A DNA stretch of 64,000 nt from Blepharisma stoltei (taxonomy: Eukaryota > Ciliophora > Heterotrichea > Heterotrichida > Blepharismidae). How positions within the stretch are numbered: position 1 is the stretch's first letter; each line of letters begins with the position of its first letter. Under the pieces are notes generated by a model. The model worked only from the letters and a program-made list of their open reading frames with translations, was not told where the DNA came from and ran no database searches. Below, in pieces: positions 51,701 to 63,971 of the stretch. Made by a program: the position numbers and the translations under genes. Where the stretch lies: NCBI GenBank assembly GCA_914767885.1, contig CAJZBQ010000018.1, positions 372,001 to 436,000 on the forward strand, given 5' to 3'.

Positions 51701-54700
51701 TAAATGTATACTAAATATTATAAAACATAAATATAATGCAAGAAACTCAATACCCTAGTTAACATCGAAATGGAATTTATATAAAAATGGTATAGCATTT
51801 GGATTACGAGTAACCATGAACATATTGAAGCTCAGCGAGAAATCAATTTCTAAGTCTCCAACTCTGATCAAGATTCTTCCACCTGTCTTATAAATTTCTT
51901 TGTTAAGCACTGAGTTCAAAACTGGGTCAATTTTTTCGACATCTTCTATAAGCAATGGGCAACCAAATCTTAAAGCACTTTCCAGGTTTTTCATAAAAGC
52001 ATCATCAGCGAAACTGATTTTTACGATTTTTTTGTCAGCATAATAAGACATCAAAAATTCTATAGCTTGGCCTGATGGGTCAATAATAAGAGGATACCTA
52101 TTAAACCTTTGCAAAATGATAGCATTTTCCACACATAAATCATCTTCTGGTAAGTAATGGGATTTCCACAAAAGCCTTTCGCTTGGTTTTGATAAAAATT
52201 CTACAAAGCTCATATCAGCTCTATATTTAATGCCTTGCTGCTCCACAAAATCTTTCCAGTTGGTAATCAATGTATGCCTATAGAAGTGGTCAAAGAAGCC
52301 AATATATGCTAAAAATGCTCCTGATAGTAGAACATCTCCAATCATTGTTGACATTTGGGTTTGGAAAGCAGTTGACGTATTTTCCCACCTATCTCTTTCT
52401 GACGACAAGTTATAAATAAGATTCTTCGACCTTGCTACTTTCTCTTGTACCACAGTCATTTCATTTTTGATTTTCTGGACCTCCGCAATCAGAGCTGCAT
52501 AGTCATTTTTATATTGCTCAATATTTTTTTCTAAATCTTGGATTGTTTTCAGCAGGAAATCGTATTGGTCTTTTAATTCATTTCCTTGTTTTTCAAGCTC
52601 TCTGACTTCTGATCTTAAAGGTTCTACTCTATCTAAAATGTCGGCATATTGGACTTGTGACTCAACCCATTTAGCCATTGGCCCTGCGGCTTGGGAAGCT
52701 CTGAAAATTCTTTCGATGTCCCATTCTTTGGTTTCTATGATATTTTTAGAAATTCTTTTGGCGATGGCAGGGTTTAGATTTTCAGTCTTGAAGTTGATGA
52801 TTGAAGGGATAAAATCGTCTTTTTTCATGATACCCTTAATTTCATTCCATTCAATTGTTCGGAAAGTGTTGGTGATAAGGATAATTGTGGCTTCAAGTGT
52901 TGCTTTTACCAGAGCTGGAGGACTACCAAGCACTCTTAGTTCATCTAAGAATTTCTTTTTGATCCCTTTAACTGCGTTTTGGGCTTCAATTAAAGCAGGT
53001 TCAGCTCTTGATAAATCGTTATTGACTACTTCTTGGCGTTCTCTGATTTCTTTATCTTTGACTTCTAGTTCTCTAGTCATCAGAATTGAAGCTTCTCTTT
53101 TTTGTTCAGCCTGCTTTTGTTCATTGACCATAAGTTTAAGTTTATCATTAGCTTGTTGTTCTTTTGCAGCTAACTCTTTGGTGCTTTCAGCCAAAGATGA
53201 CTGCAGCTTCTTCACTTCTTCTTCTGTTTGTCGGAGCTTATCAAGACCAATATTTAAATGGAGCTGTTGTTCTTCAAGCTCGCTTTTCTTTTCTGTATAA
53301 AGGTTGACGAAATGTTTAATGAAATCAAGTAGATCTCTTGGGGTGATAAAGTTGTGCTTCTTAGCTGATTTTGCTAGTTTTGTATTTGTGGTGACGACTG
53401 AGTTGTGGATGTTTACTATAGAGTTTACAATGGCTTCATGTCGGAGGTCTGGGTCTTCTTGTTGGGCTGCATGATTGAATGATGATGGCAGGAGATCCAT
53501 TTTGTGGGTGAACTCATTAGCTACTTGGAATAAGGCTTCTTGTGGCCAGTTACCAAACCAATCGATCACACATCTGTTAAACAGTGCAGGAGAGCTTGCA
53601 GTTCTGTTCGAGAAGTCAGGGTTTGCAGGGTTCATGGTAAATACAACGTGCAAGTTTCTCTGGACATTGAAAATAAAGTTTCTATATAATTCTTCTTCTG
53701 TGTCCATTATTTTCCCTTCTCTTTGTGCTGATTCTTTGCATTGGTTCATCAGTGACATGTACTCTTCTCCGTCAAATAGACCTGGGACTTCACCACTTGC
53801 TAGCAAGGCGTTCATTCTTTCTAAGAAAGCTGTGCTCAGTACATTGGACTCATCAAAAATAAAGCAAATTCTTTCTCCTTTGCAGCCAGCTCTTTTCATG
53901 ACACCTCTTAAATCGTCATCAAAGTCTTCAACTGAGTAATTCCTTCCTGCCTTGATTTGAAACACAGACAAGTTATTCATCCATGAGACAAATCTTGAAA
54001 GCGTCGTCTTGCCTGTTCCTGAGGCACCAACTAGCAAAAGGTGGCCAAGTGGCTGTCTGAGCACTCTGTCAATTCTGCAAATATGGTCTAGCACACTGTC
54101 AAAGACAACCAGTGGGACATCAAGCTCTTCTTCATAGAAAGTTTTGAGTCTTGCAAGAATATGCTTTCTGAGCTCTTCTCTTTCGACTGAAATATAATGC
54201 TTAGTCAAATAGCTTGAGAACAAAATAGGTCTTTCGAGTGCAGCAGGATTTACATTAGGGAAGTATGCTAAAGCAACCTCGTTTATGTTAGTGTCACACC
54301 ATTCTTTTTCGGATGGCTGGACCATTCTGTCTTGGAAAAGTCTTAACCCTTCGTGGACGTAGAGTCTGACTAAATCTTCAATAGTCTCTATAGGCTCTAA
54401 TGCTTCAAATATAGCATATTTCCAACGAGTAAGCTCTCTTGGACTGTATATATAATGAGGCTGAATTTCTGCAGTAAATGTGTCTTGAGATCTCATATAG
54501 AATTCTACCATAGCTTCAGTCAATGGTCCAGCGTGTGCTCTAACTCCCCCCTCTTTAAATTGGAAAAAAATTCCAGTTTCAATTTAAAGGGTTTTAATTT
54601 TTTCTTTATAAATTAATTCTTTTAAAAATTAAAAAATACAATGATTTTTGATTTTAATTTATGATTATGAAAAACTAATTCAAAATCAATCGATCCAGTG

Positions 54701-57700
54701 TGAAAACTGTTTAAATAATATTCTGATTGCATTTTTTTATTAAGTTAAGTCAAAACTAATTTCATAAAAATTAGTACTTTCCATTTATAAAAATTTTCCT
54801 ATTGAAAAAAAATTGTTCCAATAAAGTGCCAAAAAAATTTTTACCTATGTTTTGTTTTCATTTAAAATGGGGGAGTAAGTGATGGCACTCTCTTAAGCAT
54901 TGCTCTATTAAAAGTCCCATAAATCTGCAGCAGACTTTCTCTTCCAGGGAAATCTACAAAAATAAGTGGCGTATGTCTTAAAAATCTTAGTGACAATGGA
55001 TGCCTTCCTGCATCTGTAGGTGGGTTGCAAGCTCCTACAAACTGCATTCTTTCTAGAGTAACCCATTGTTTATCCTGAGGTCTCCAAAATCCATTTTGCT
55101 CTGTTAACTGCCTTAAAAAGGTGATAATGGCTTGAGTTCCATATTTGTCTTCATCTGGCAAGTTGATCTCATCACAGAAGACTACAAGCCATTTATTAGG
55201 CTGATGAGGTCTTAAAATAACGCCATTAGGAGTTCGTGAGTATTCGCAATAATGGTCAAATGCTTTAAGTATCAAAGATGGGGTAGTTGAACTGGAAAAG
55301 TTCACAAAAATCATTTCAAAGTCAGGAAGAGCTTTTAGGGTTGCCATAAGGGTCATAGTTTTACCAGATCCAGGAGGTCCACAGAGCAAGAAAGGTCGAT
55401 GCTCGCTGAGCCATGAGCAAAGGACTTCTTGGTGTCTGAGGGTGTCAATAGTTGTAATAACGACATCAGCGTCCACAACTCTATGGGTGTCGATCTCCAT
55501 ACTTGGCACTTTTTTCTTCCATAAGCTCCAGGTTTGGTCTTCAATTCTTACTTCATAATCCAATAATGGCGATCCAGTAGCAGGAGGCATGTCGAAATCA
55601 GCTTGTTCTAGCACAAACATTGAGAACTTCTCTCTTTCTCTCAAATTAAGTGACCCTCCGACGCCCCACATGACGCACATTGCAAGCCATTTAGTCATAT
55701 ATCCTTCCACCTGGCTCAAACTTAATGGGAAATCTTGATGGCCTTCATTATACTCAATTACATTGCTTATTCCTTTTCTCACCAATGCAAACATAGACTC
55801 CAGTACTCTGATCCTTGTGAATTCCATAATATGTGGCCTTGCTTCAGCATATTGAATGCACCTGGTTACAAAGCATTCATCGCCTTGGAAATATTTTTTA
55901 ACCCCATTTACACAATCTTTCCTTATTTGGGTAAGTGGTGTTTCTTTTTCTTCATCAGTGATTTTTTCGTCGAAGTTTTCTTGGGCAAGCCTACACATGA
56001 AATGGTGGTAAATCATGTCAATCGAAACTGTTTCAGCGCTGAACCATACCATACCGCATCTACTGACAGTAGCTAAAGTTGCGTATTTTAAGGTCTCGAC
56101 TTCAAACATAATTTTTACGTTTGGAGGGATAAGAAGTCTTTCACCGTTTGGTAAGGTGAGAAGCTTGTTGTCGTCGAGGACGGAGTTCAAGTTTTCTGCC
56201 CACTCTGGGTCGACGTCACCGTCAAAAATGATCCAATGGCGCTTGTTGCTTTCTCCACGGACGTTGTCGAGGATTTTTCTTAACACGTGGGTAAAGACAC
56301 CATCTGTCCATTCAAGAGTTGTTGAGTCTAATCTGCCGTATAGCTCATCTTTTATGATGGCTTTGGGATCGATGATGTAAGATTCTCCTTTTCTTTCGTC
56401 AATAAGTGAGGATGCTTCTAGGAGAAGTCTCCAGGCTGCGCTTTTACCGGAGCCACTTGGCCCAACCATCATAACACCGTGGTGGATTCTTAAAATTTGG
56501 TTGAGTTGTAGCACTTTTTCAATGAAAGCTGGCTCAGGGATTAAGTTGTGTTTTTTGCACAGCTTTTTCAGGTTTTCTCTAACTCTACCCCTTTTAAATT
56601 GAAAAAAATATCGTTAAATTCCCCATTTTTGGCAAAGAAGCTCTCTTAAATTGGAAAAAGTAATAATGATTTGTATATAAATTGTTTTGACCTAATTTAA
56701 CTGAGGCAATTCAATTAGAATGCTATTTAACAAATGGAATGCTGAATCAATTAATATTTTAACTTAATTCTTTATAAAAAATTAAAATTCAAAATTATTA
56801 CATTCAATTTATATTTTTTACTATAATTATTTTTAAAAAAAAATAACCCCTTTAAATTAGAAAAAGCTTTTTTATTCCAATTCAAAGGGTGATAAGAGCT
56901 TCTTCTTGGATTTGAAGAATATCAGCACCAGGAATGACACCAGAAAGTAAAGAAGAAAGAAGCGGCACATCTTCAGCAATAAGTTTAGGCACCACAGTAT
57001 CACAGACCGATCTCAACAAAATATTTTGTTCCCAAAGTTCTAATGACTCTCCTTCTTGTTTCTCCGCTCTTTTTATATTTCCAGCGGTCACAAGGACACT
57101 TTTAAGTGCTCTCAGTCCAAAATCATAATGTGGCTGATTAGATAGCTGATCATTACACAAATCAAATAGCGACACAATTTTACCAGAAAGTCTTTCAGCT
57201 GTTTGGAAACCCTGAGAATAAAGCATGACTTGTGCAATAAGTTCTTTATCTGGCTTAACCATAGCAATTTGTCTGAAAAGCTGCTTCAAGTTGTCAGGAA
57301 GGTTGGATCTTCCAGCATATCCAGGGTTCATTGTAACGAAAATTCCGACATCAGGCTTGAGCTTAACTTCTTTTCCTAGTAGCTCAATCTTATTAAGTAG
57401 CTCCATAAGACCAGTTTGAATGACCAAGATTTGTTGAGAAACTGCAGACAGCATTCTTTCTTCTAAACGATTGAACTCATCAAAACAACCCCAAGCACCG
57501 ACCTGGCAAAGCCCGACAAAGATTCTTCCCATTGCTTGGAAGTCAAAGGTTTCATCACAGTTAAAGACCAACACAAATCTTCCAATTTGAGCTCCTAATG
57601 CTTTGACAGACTCAGTTTTACCAGTTCCTGCAGGTCCGAATGGGTTTCCTCCCAATCTCATATGCAAAGCTTGAGTCAGTGTCAAATAGCAACGGTCAGT

Positions 57701-60700
57701 CAAAGGAGTCTGCACTAATTTATCTCCAACCCCTAAATACTCAAAGCCATAATAGAAATGCCCATTTGACATTTCAATATTAAGTTTCTTCAATGGGTCT
57801 GATTCCTTCGGATACCAGTAAAATCTCATATGAATAAGCCAATTGAAATCTCTTGTCGACTCAATCCCTAAAGATATCAGACTTCTAGTTACATCTCTTT
57901 GATGGACAAGATCTGTAATAAGTTGCTCATATTTTTTCCTGATCTGTGGGGCAAGGTTGCTTAAGACTTCTCTGGCAAGCGCCATAAGCATGCTTACTGT
58001 ATATTCCTCAACAGTTCCTAATGATTTTGTAGGGATATTTGCTTCAATTCTGTGGGACCAGTCTACTTGTGAAGCAAGAAGCATAATTTGTGCAGGGAAA
58101 ATGCTGGCGACTTCTAAGAAACTTTCATTGGATGCAATTCTTGTGACGCATTGTTCTAAATTATAAGCAAGACTATCTCTCATTTGGTTTTCTACTTTGC
58201 TGAGTCAGGCATATATAGCAGGATCGTCACTGATTTTTACAGGATTTGGGTAATTCACCCTTTCGTCTTCTCTGGAAACCATAGCTACCAATGTATCATT
58301 ATCAGGGGAAACCAAAGTTGAAATTCCAGCAAACATCTTGGTAAAGTGTCTTTGGACATTAACCACATCTCTGCTATTACCAATGATTTCTAACAAATCT
58401 TCATCTCCTACAAAGTAGAAACGAGCAAATGCTTGTCTTTGGGTTTCCAAGTAGTCTCCTAGCGCTTTTTGGATCTTTGCTAGCAGCTCGCTGAGTCTTT
58501 CTAATGTTTTTTGAATTCCAGGGACTGCCATTACATCAAGAATTAATGGCTTTGCACTGACTTTTCTCATTAAAGAGGTAAATTCACTATCAATGCTTTT
58601 GAATTTGGCAAATTCAGTAGGAAGTTGCTGCTTGATATCAGCAGATCCAAAGAAAATCCCTTCAAGATAAACCCACCTTCTTTGTACATCAATCCATATG
58701 TCAAAGACTACACGGATTTTTTGGAGCTTGTCGTCCCATGGGGCGACTTCTTCTTCAAAGACTTTATAATGTGGTGACATTTTCATAGAGGTTAAAGAGT
58801 TGATATGTTCGTCAAGCTTCCCGAATAAATCATCCCAACCTTTTATAAGTCTGCACTTATTTTGATAATTCACGAGGTCTAATAAGAAATTGGTCCAGTA
58901 TTCTCTGACACCCTTTAAGAATTCTTCTAACGCCATTTCTCCAGCTGCTTGTGAAAGAATTTCATTGATATACTTTTCATGCTTCAATGGGTCTGCATCC
59001 CAAATATTCCCAAGTGTCATTTCACTAATCCCGCCTTGTCTGAGCTTAAGCCTCTGGTTTAGGTTTTTCCAATGCCTTTCTTTTAATGCTTCTGATTTTA
59101 GCTCAGAAATGATCTTATTGGATTTCATAAGCTTGCTGAGCTTGGTTTTCATCGCATCGAATGCTTCATATTGTCTCAATCTGTTTGGTAGAGCATTTAA
59201 GTCTTCAATGGCTTTTTCTAAAGTGCCTCTTATCTTCTTAGACACGATTGCGCTCCATGGAGTGTCTCTTAAAGCTTCAACAGAGCTCCATACTCTTGAA
59301 AGCTCAGTCCATACCTCTTTAAGTCCTTTCAGCTCTTCTTCTAGCGGCGTAAGTCTTTCTGGGTCAGGCACTTCCATATCTAAAACTTCTTTTGCTTTGC
59401 AGATTTTGACGTATTGTTCAGCCACTCTTTTCACTTTGGTGTCTAATGCTCCAATAGCTTCAATGGCTTGTTGTGGAGATTGCTCGCCTCCGTAAGGTTT
59501 TTGGTTTTTCCAAGCGTCTTCTAATTCTTTGATCTTGTCCATGACCATTTTTTCTTCATTGTTAATCTTGGCTCGTAGGGTTGGGATTTCAGCTTCCATT
59601 GCTTGGCTCTTTTTGGTAAGGATTTGTCTGAATGAAGACCAGTCTCCTTCTAGCTGCTCAATCCAAAGCCAGTCTGATGGGAAATGGAACCTTTGTCGCT
59701 CAAGTAGACGTTGGGCAGTTCTATATTTGTTCATTTCACCGTCCCAAGCTTCTAAGTTTTTCTTGACATCCTGGATTTCTGTTATAAATAAGGTGACATC
59801 AGATGAAGCTGAATCCAATGACTGTTTTTCGAGCTGGATTCTTGCAGAAGTGATAGTGGAATTGAAGCTTCTCATAGTTTCGCCAAGCTTAGTCCCAAAT
59901 CTTGTTAAGATTTCTTTATGCCATTGGTCATATTTATGGTTGACTTTTGTTTGGACTGCCTTATAATCAATCACAATTGGCCCAAAATGGATTTCAGTTT
60001 CTGAGTTATCAAAGGTGATTCTATTTTGCTTAATTTCTTCCAACAATTGTTGCCAAAGCTCAATGCTGTCTCCAAGTTCTTTATAGACATCAGAAGCTTG
60101 AGTATCCCAAAGTGCTTGATAACCTAGCCAAGTTTTGACATAGTCTTCAGTTTGTTTTAGAATTACTTCAAGAGTATCATAAGCTTGTACAATATCTTCC
60201 ATTAGCCCAGCTAAAATTCCTGTATAGTCTCTTTTAGTGTATTGTTCAAGAATTTCGTACTCAGTTGCTTCTATTCTGTTCAAGCCACAAATGATATAAA
60301 ATTGCCTATGCAATAAAGTGCTCCAAAAGGCTCTTGCTTCTTCTAAAGGAGGATCTAAAAATAGAGTTTGGTCTTTCAGCTTAATTTCGTGAACTGTGTT
60401 ACAGTTTATATAGAGCGCGTCTTTTTTCAGCTCATCCCAGCGCTGGAATTCTTTTATCCAAGTTCTAATCAGCTCAGAAACTCTTTTCTTTAGCACTTCT
60501 TCGATTTTTTTATCAAGCTCTTCTACCCAGATTTCAAGATTTGATAAGTCAAGCAAGCTGAGGTCGTCAATTACTCTTTGAATTTTATTCATTTTTTCTG
60601 TGAAGTTTTCGACGGTTATGGCGCAGGTTTCCATATTTTCAAGCTCATGTTGGATTTGGTTGTTTTTCTCTAATAGGTCTATGACTTTTTCTTCAAATTT

Positions 60701-63432
60701 AATTACCTTCTCCATAAGCTTTTTTACATAGTTATCAAGCCTAGTTTCTGAGTTCCACATAAGTGAGGTTCCTTCTAGCTCCTTCTTGATTAGTGTTAAT
60801 TTTTATTTTGGATTTAAAAATGCAGATTTTATTGAAATTTAACTTCTCAAATTAATGCTTTAGGATTATATTTAATAGATTAGCTGGAAATCTCATTATT
60901 ATAATTATCAATTATATATCAATATAAATTATACTCAAAAAATATATATTAAAAAGTTTTTGATCTAGCTAAGTGACTTAACTTGCTAAAAATAAGGAAT
61001 TTCCTAATAGTTTTGCTCATACTTTAGGGAGTAAGAAAATTTTTTGGATCTCTGACTTGTTTTCGGCTACTAATTTTTCAATTTGGACGTCAATTTTTAT
61101 GCAAGTCTGCTGATAAGTTCTGAGAGCTTCTTGAAGACTTGTGGAGTACGGATAATAAGTTTTAATATCATCTGCTTTAATTTTCATTGCAATTAGACCT
61201 TTAAACCCTAGCCAGCTTAGCGCTCTGACTTCTTTAAACAAATTGATGACCTGTTCATCAAAATTCACGACAAGTTCTAAATATTCTTTTCCATTGGGGT
61301 CTCTTTTTTGCACAACGTCAAATATTTTATCAGAAAAATCAAAAGTGGCACTATAAGCCATCATATCCTCAATCCACTTTTCTACCTGCTTCTGGGTGCT
61401 TAATTTTCTTGCAAAAGCGTCTCCAATCTCTTTTAACTTTTTGCCTTCAGGATGCGCTTCCCACGTGTTTCCTAGCACATCTTCAACTCTTTTCATATAG
61501 ATCTGCAGCTTTCTTTCTATCTGCTTAGCCCATATAATGGCTCCAGACACCTCAGGGAAGTCTCTTACTTTGCTTACCAAAGCTGCTTCAGTGTTAGAAT
61601 AATGCTTCTTGAATTTTTCTTGCAAAATTTGTATATCACTCCTCACTTGAGTGATCAGCTGAGTTTGGTATTCCTGGATAGCTCCTCTTATTCTTGGTCT
61701 GAAGAAAAGCGCATTAAACTTGCTAAAAACTCTGAACATCTCATTAGCTGATTTTGCACTCCCTAGCCTGTCTCTAAGTTTAGCTGTAATTTGGCTTTCT
61801 ACCCTGTCTATTTTCTGTTCGTATTGTTTTTTGGCAGCTTCCCAAATTTCAGTACCTTCTTTGCTTAAATCTAATATATCGAAGCTGGTGAAGTGGTTAT
61901 AAGCCAAATTGATTTCTTTTAAGGCCATGATTTCGCCTTGTTGTCTGTCCTCACCGAAAACTCTTGTAATCACATTTTTCAGCTCTTCATGATTTTTTCT
62001 AAAAGTGATTAAGTCATTGATTCTTGCTTCTAAATTGGAATGCTCAAATGACTTTTTAGGCAGAAGCCTTTCATTTCCTCCTTTTCTGCGTGCTTGACTT
62101 CTGATAATTTCTTTAAAAAGTTTATAATTTTCTTCCCAAGTTGTAAAAATAGTTTGGGATTGCTTCATAATTTTAGAAAACTCGTCCCATTCCAAGGCCA
62201 TTAGGCGATCTCTATGAAGGATTCTCATAAGCTGAAAGGCCATATCTTTGGAGACTAAATCAATTATCTGTTGAGCTTTAATGAGAGGATATGAATCATT
62301 GTGTTTAAGCTTTTTCATGTGCGTAAATATAGCGTCGATTGATTCACTTATGCTTTCAATGCTGTCTGCTGATAATAGCTTTTGGGCTGGGAAATCTTTC
62401 ATCAAGATATTTGCGGTTGTGCAGATGCTTAATGCGTGGTCTAGCCCTGTGTCAGTATGAAATGACATCATAGTGTGGATTCTTTTCGCTTGTTTTAAAA
62501 GATCTAATGTTATAGTGACTTCAGGAAGCTTTAATTGGTTGTCAATGTGATTAAGTGCTCTTGTTAAGCATTCCCAGAAATTTACCTCATGCAAGATACT
62601 GGGTGCTAGATTGTCCTTAGTTGAGAGCCTTGTAACTTTTCTATACTTTTCTATTAAATATAGCTATATTCATTATTATTAAAAAAAATTATCATAATTC
62701 AATAGGGTTTCTTATAATTTCATGAATCCATTTATCTACACATTGAGTCAGGTTTGACAAAAACTCTTTGTCACTCATCAAGCTTTCAAACATCTCTACT
62801 GTCAGTCTGGAATTGAGCAACTTCGCTCTTGAAGCTTTTTCTTTGACTTCAGGATCAATCACCAAAATAACCTCAGGGATTTCTACGTTTTGCTGACATT
62901 GCATCAAAGCAAGCATTGTTTCTGAAATTTTCTTTTGAACTGCTGCAAGTCCGACCTTTGTTTCCATTTTGTTGTCTTCTTCATGAGAAACATTTTGACC
63001 ACCTTTAAAGGAGTTGAATAGAGGTGCAAATGAAGCTTGCAAATAGGTGTGAAGGAGTTCAAAAGGAGTGCTATCTGGGCTTATATAGCTTAAATTCACC
63101 ACCTGTAATTGAGGTCCCAGAGGTGCATCTTCAAGCATTCCTTGTGCTTCACGCTTAACAAGTGCTAACATTGCATAGGTCGGCCCTTTATATTCAACCT
63201 GTAGACTCAAAGTGACATCTTCGTCAGATTTGGTAATGATCAGAGCTTTATTCTGAGCTTCAGCTACAAATAAGCTGAGAAGCTCTTGCGATGAACTGGC
63301 ATGAAGCACTGAATACATTCTATCATCATCGAGGTCTAGGATAGGGCATGCTACACGCATGATAAAATCACAAACTTTCTCTGCTGGAATAGAGCGGCGC
63401 TCACTACTTTCTTCCTGAAAACTTTCAGCCAT
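48767..63432 (-). CDS. DYNC1H1: Cytoplasmic dynein 1 heavy chain, complete, six IESs
   Basis: 4514 residues after removing six IESs (lengths 73, 235, 313, 335, 53 and 112 bp in gene order); human protein is 4646. ATG at 63432 ([13 protein letters not shown]). The N-terminus with [13 protein letters not shown] and WIHEIRKVTRL is specific to cytoplasmic dynein 1. P-loops: AAA1 [10 protein letters not shown] (about 57.63 kb) with [11 protein letters not shown]2 GPSGSGKS (56.45 kb), AAA3 GPPGSGKT (55.37 kb), AAA4 GASGTGKT (54.02 kb). The stalk coiled coils and microtubule-binding region ([15 protein letters not shown]) lie at about 53.3-52.4 kb, then AAA5, AAA6 and C-terminal [16 protein letters not shown] encodes Trp in AIYAWLSKV at 58.2 kb. 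The motor for minus-end transport and intracellular positioning. Confidence 0.97.
51057..51170. other. 112-bp short TA IES in dynein
   Basis: TA at 51057-51058 and 51169-51170. Excision gives [19 protein letters not shown], the length expected from other dyneins between ITK and the RG(L/M)L motif. Confidence 0.78.
51707..51761. other. 53-bp short TA IES in dynein
   Basis: TA at 51707-51708 and 51760-51761. Excision gives [19 protein letters not shown], a strongly conserved dynein segment. Confidence 0.85.
54541..54878. mobile_element. 335-bp IES in dynein with TTACTCCC ends
   Basis: TAA (TTA on the coding strand) at 54541-54543 and 54876-54878. Ends TAACTCCCCCCTCTTTAAAT and (inverted) TTACTCCCCCATTTTAAATG are TIRs. 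Excision gives [20 protein letters not shown], matching dynein. Confidence 0.9.
56580..56895. mobile_element. 313-bp IES in dynein with CCCTTT ends
   Basis: TAA (TTA on the coding strand) at 56580-56582 and 56893-56895. Inverted ends contain ACCCCTTTTAAATTG and CACCCTTTGAATTGG. Excision gives [16 protein letters not shown], as in other dyneins. Ends resemble the 54.5-kb IES (CTTTAAATTGGAAAAA). Confidence 0.9.
60797..61034. mobile_element. 235-bp IES in dynein
   Basis: TAA (TTA on the coding strand) at 60797-60799 and 61032-61034. One end reads TTACTCCCTAAAG, the other is plain A/T, so inverted repeats are weak. Excision gives [20 protein letters not shown], matching dynein. Confidence 0.87.
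62642..62716. other. 73-bp short TA IES in dynein
   Basis: TA at 62642-62643 and 62715-62716. Excision gives [16 protein letters not shown], aligning without gaps to WIREIQKVTKL of dynein 1. Other TA pairs also keep the frame but give extra residues. Confidence 0.7.
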
Positions 63433-63971
63433 TTTATACACCAATGTTACTTATCGATATATGAGAGCATTTATATAAATTAGGAAAAGATTTTCCTTTA
63501 TAATAGCTTTTCTATTAAAAAAATAAGATTATTTTTAAGTTTAATGAATTTCTCTTGTCTTCTAAGTCTTCTTTACTTGAGGTTCAGCTACGATAACTGC
63601 TCTAAACAACGGTATGTGAACAGCCTAGCCATTGAACCGTTAAGGTTATCAAGCCCTTTTAGACTCTTCTTCTCTGTGCCAGCCTCAGCTCAAACATTTT
63701 CATTTCAAGCCGAAACCCTCAAGAAGCTTGACTTCTCTCACTAAGTTCGGTTTATGGGTCCAGCCTGGTGGATCAGGACTAAGAACCCATCCCTAACTGC
63801 CATTTTAAATATTTTAAGATTAACTAAAATTTAATAGTTTAATATTACCAATATATTAAATTTAATATTTTTTTCTACTTATTCTTTTTCCTAAACAATT
63901 CATATCTTTCCTGCTTCAATTATAAATAATAATTCAAATATTTCAATTTTATATCCAGCTTCTCAGTATAA
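63433..63971. other. Intergenic DNA between dynein and the next gene
   Basis: 539 bp containing SINE-like family B copy 2 (63537-63806). The remainder is AT-rich and holds no other recognisable feature. Confidence 0.35.
63537..63806 (+). mobile_element. SINE-like element, family B copy 2
   Basis: About 270 bp from AAGTTTAAT through TTTACTTGAGGTTCAGC and GGACTAAGAACCCATCCCTA to TGCCATTTT. Homologous to 31645-31911 along its length with many substitutions, in the same orientation. Lies 105 bp upstream of the dynein ATG. Confidence 0.7.

Noticed and set aside
51707-51761. 53-bp dynein insert as a spliceosomal intron
   Set aside because: GT...AG boundaries that restore [10 protein letters not shown] are absent, while the TA repeat gives it exactly.
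63537-63806. tRNA gene inside the GC-rich elements
   Set aside because: No cloverleaf with acceptor stem and anticodon arm could be drawn in any of the elements; only weak box B-like words are present.
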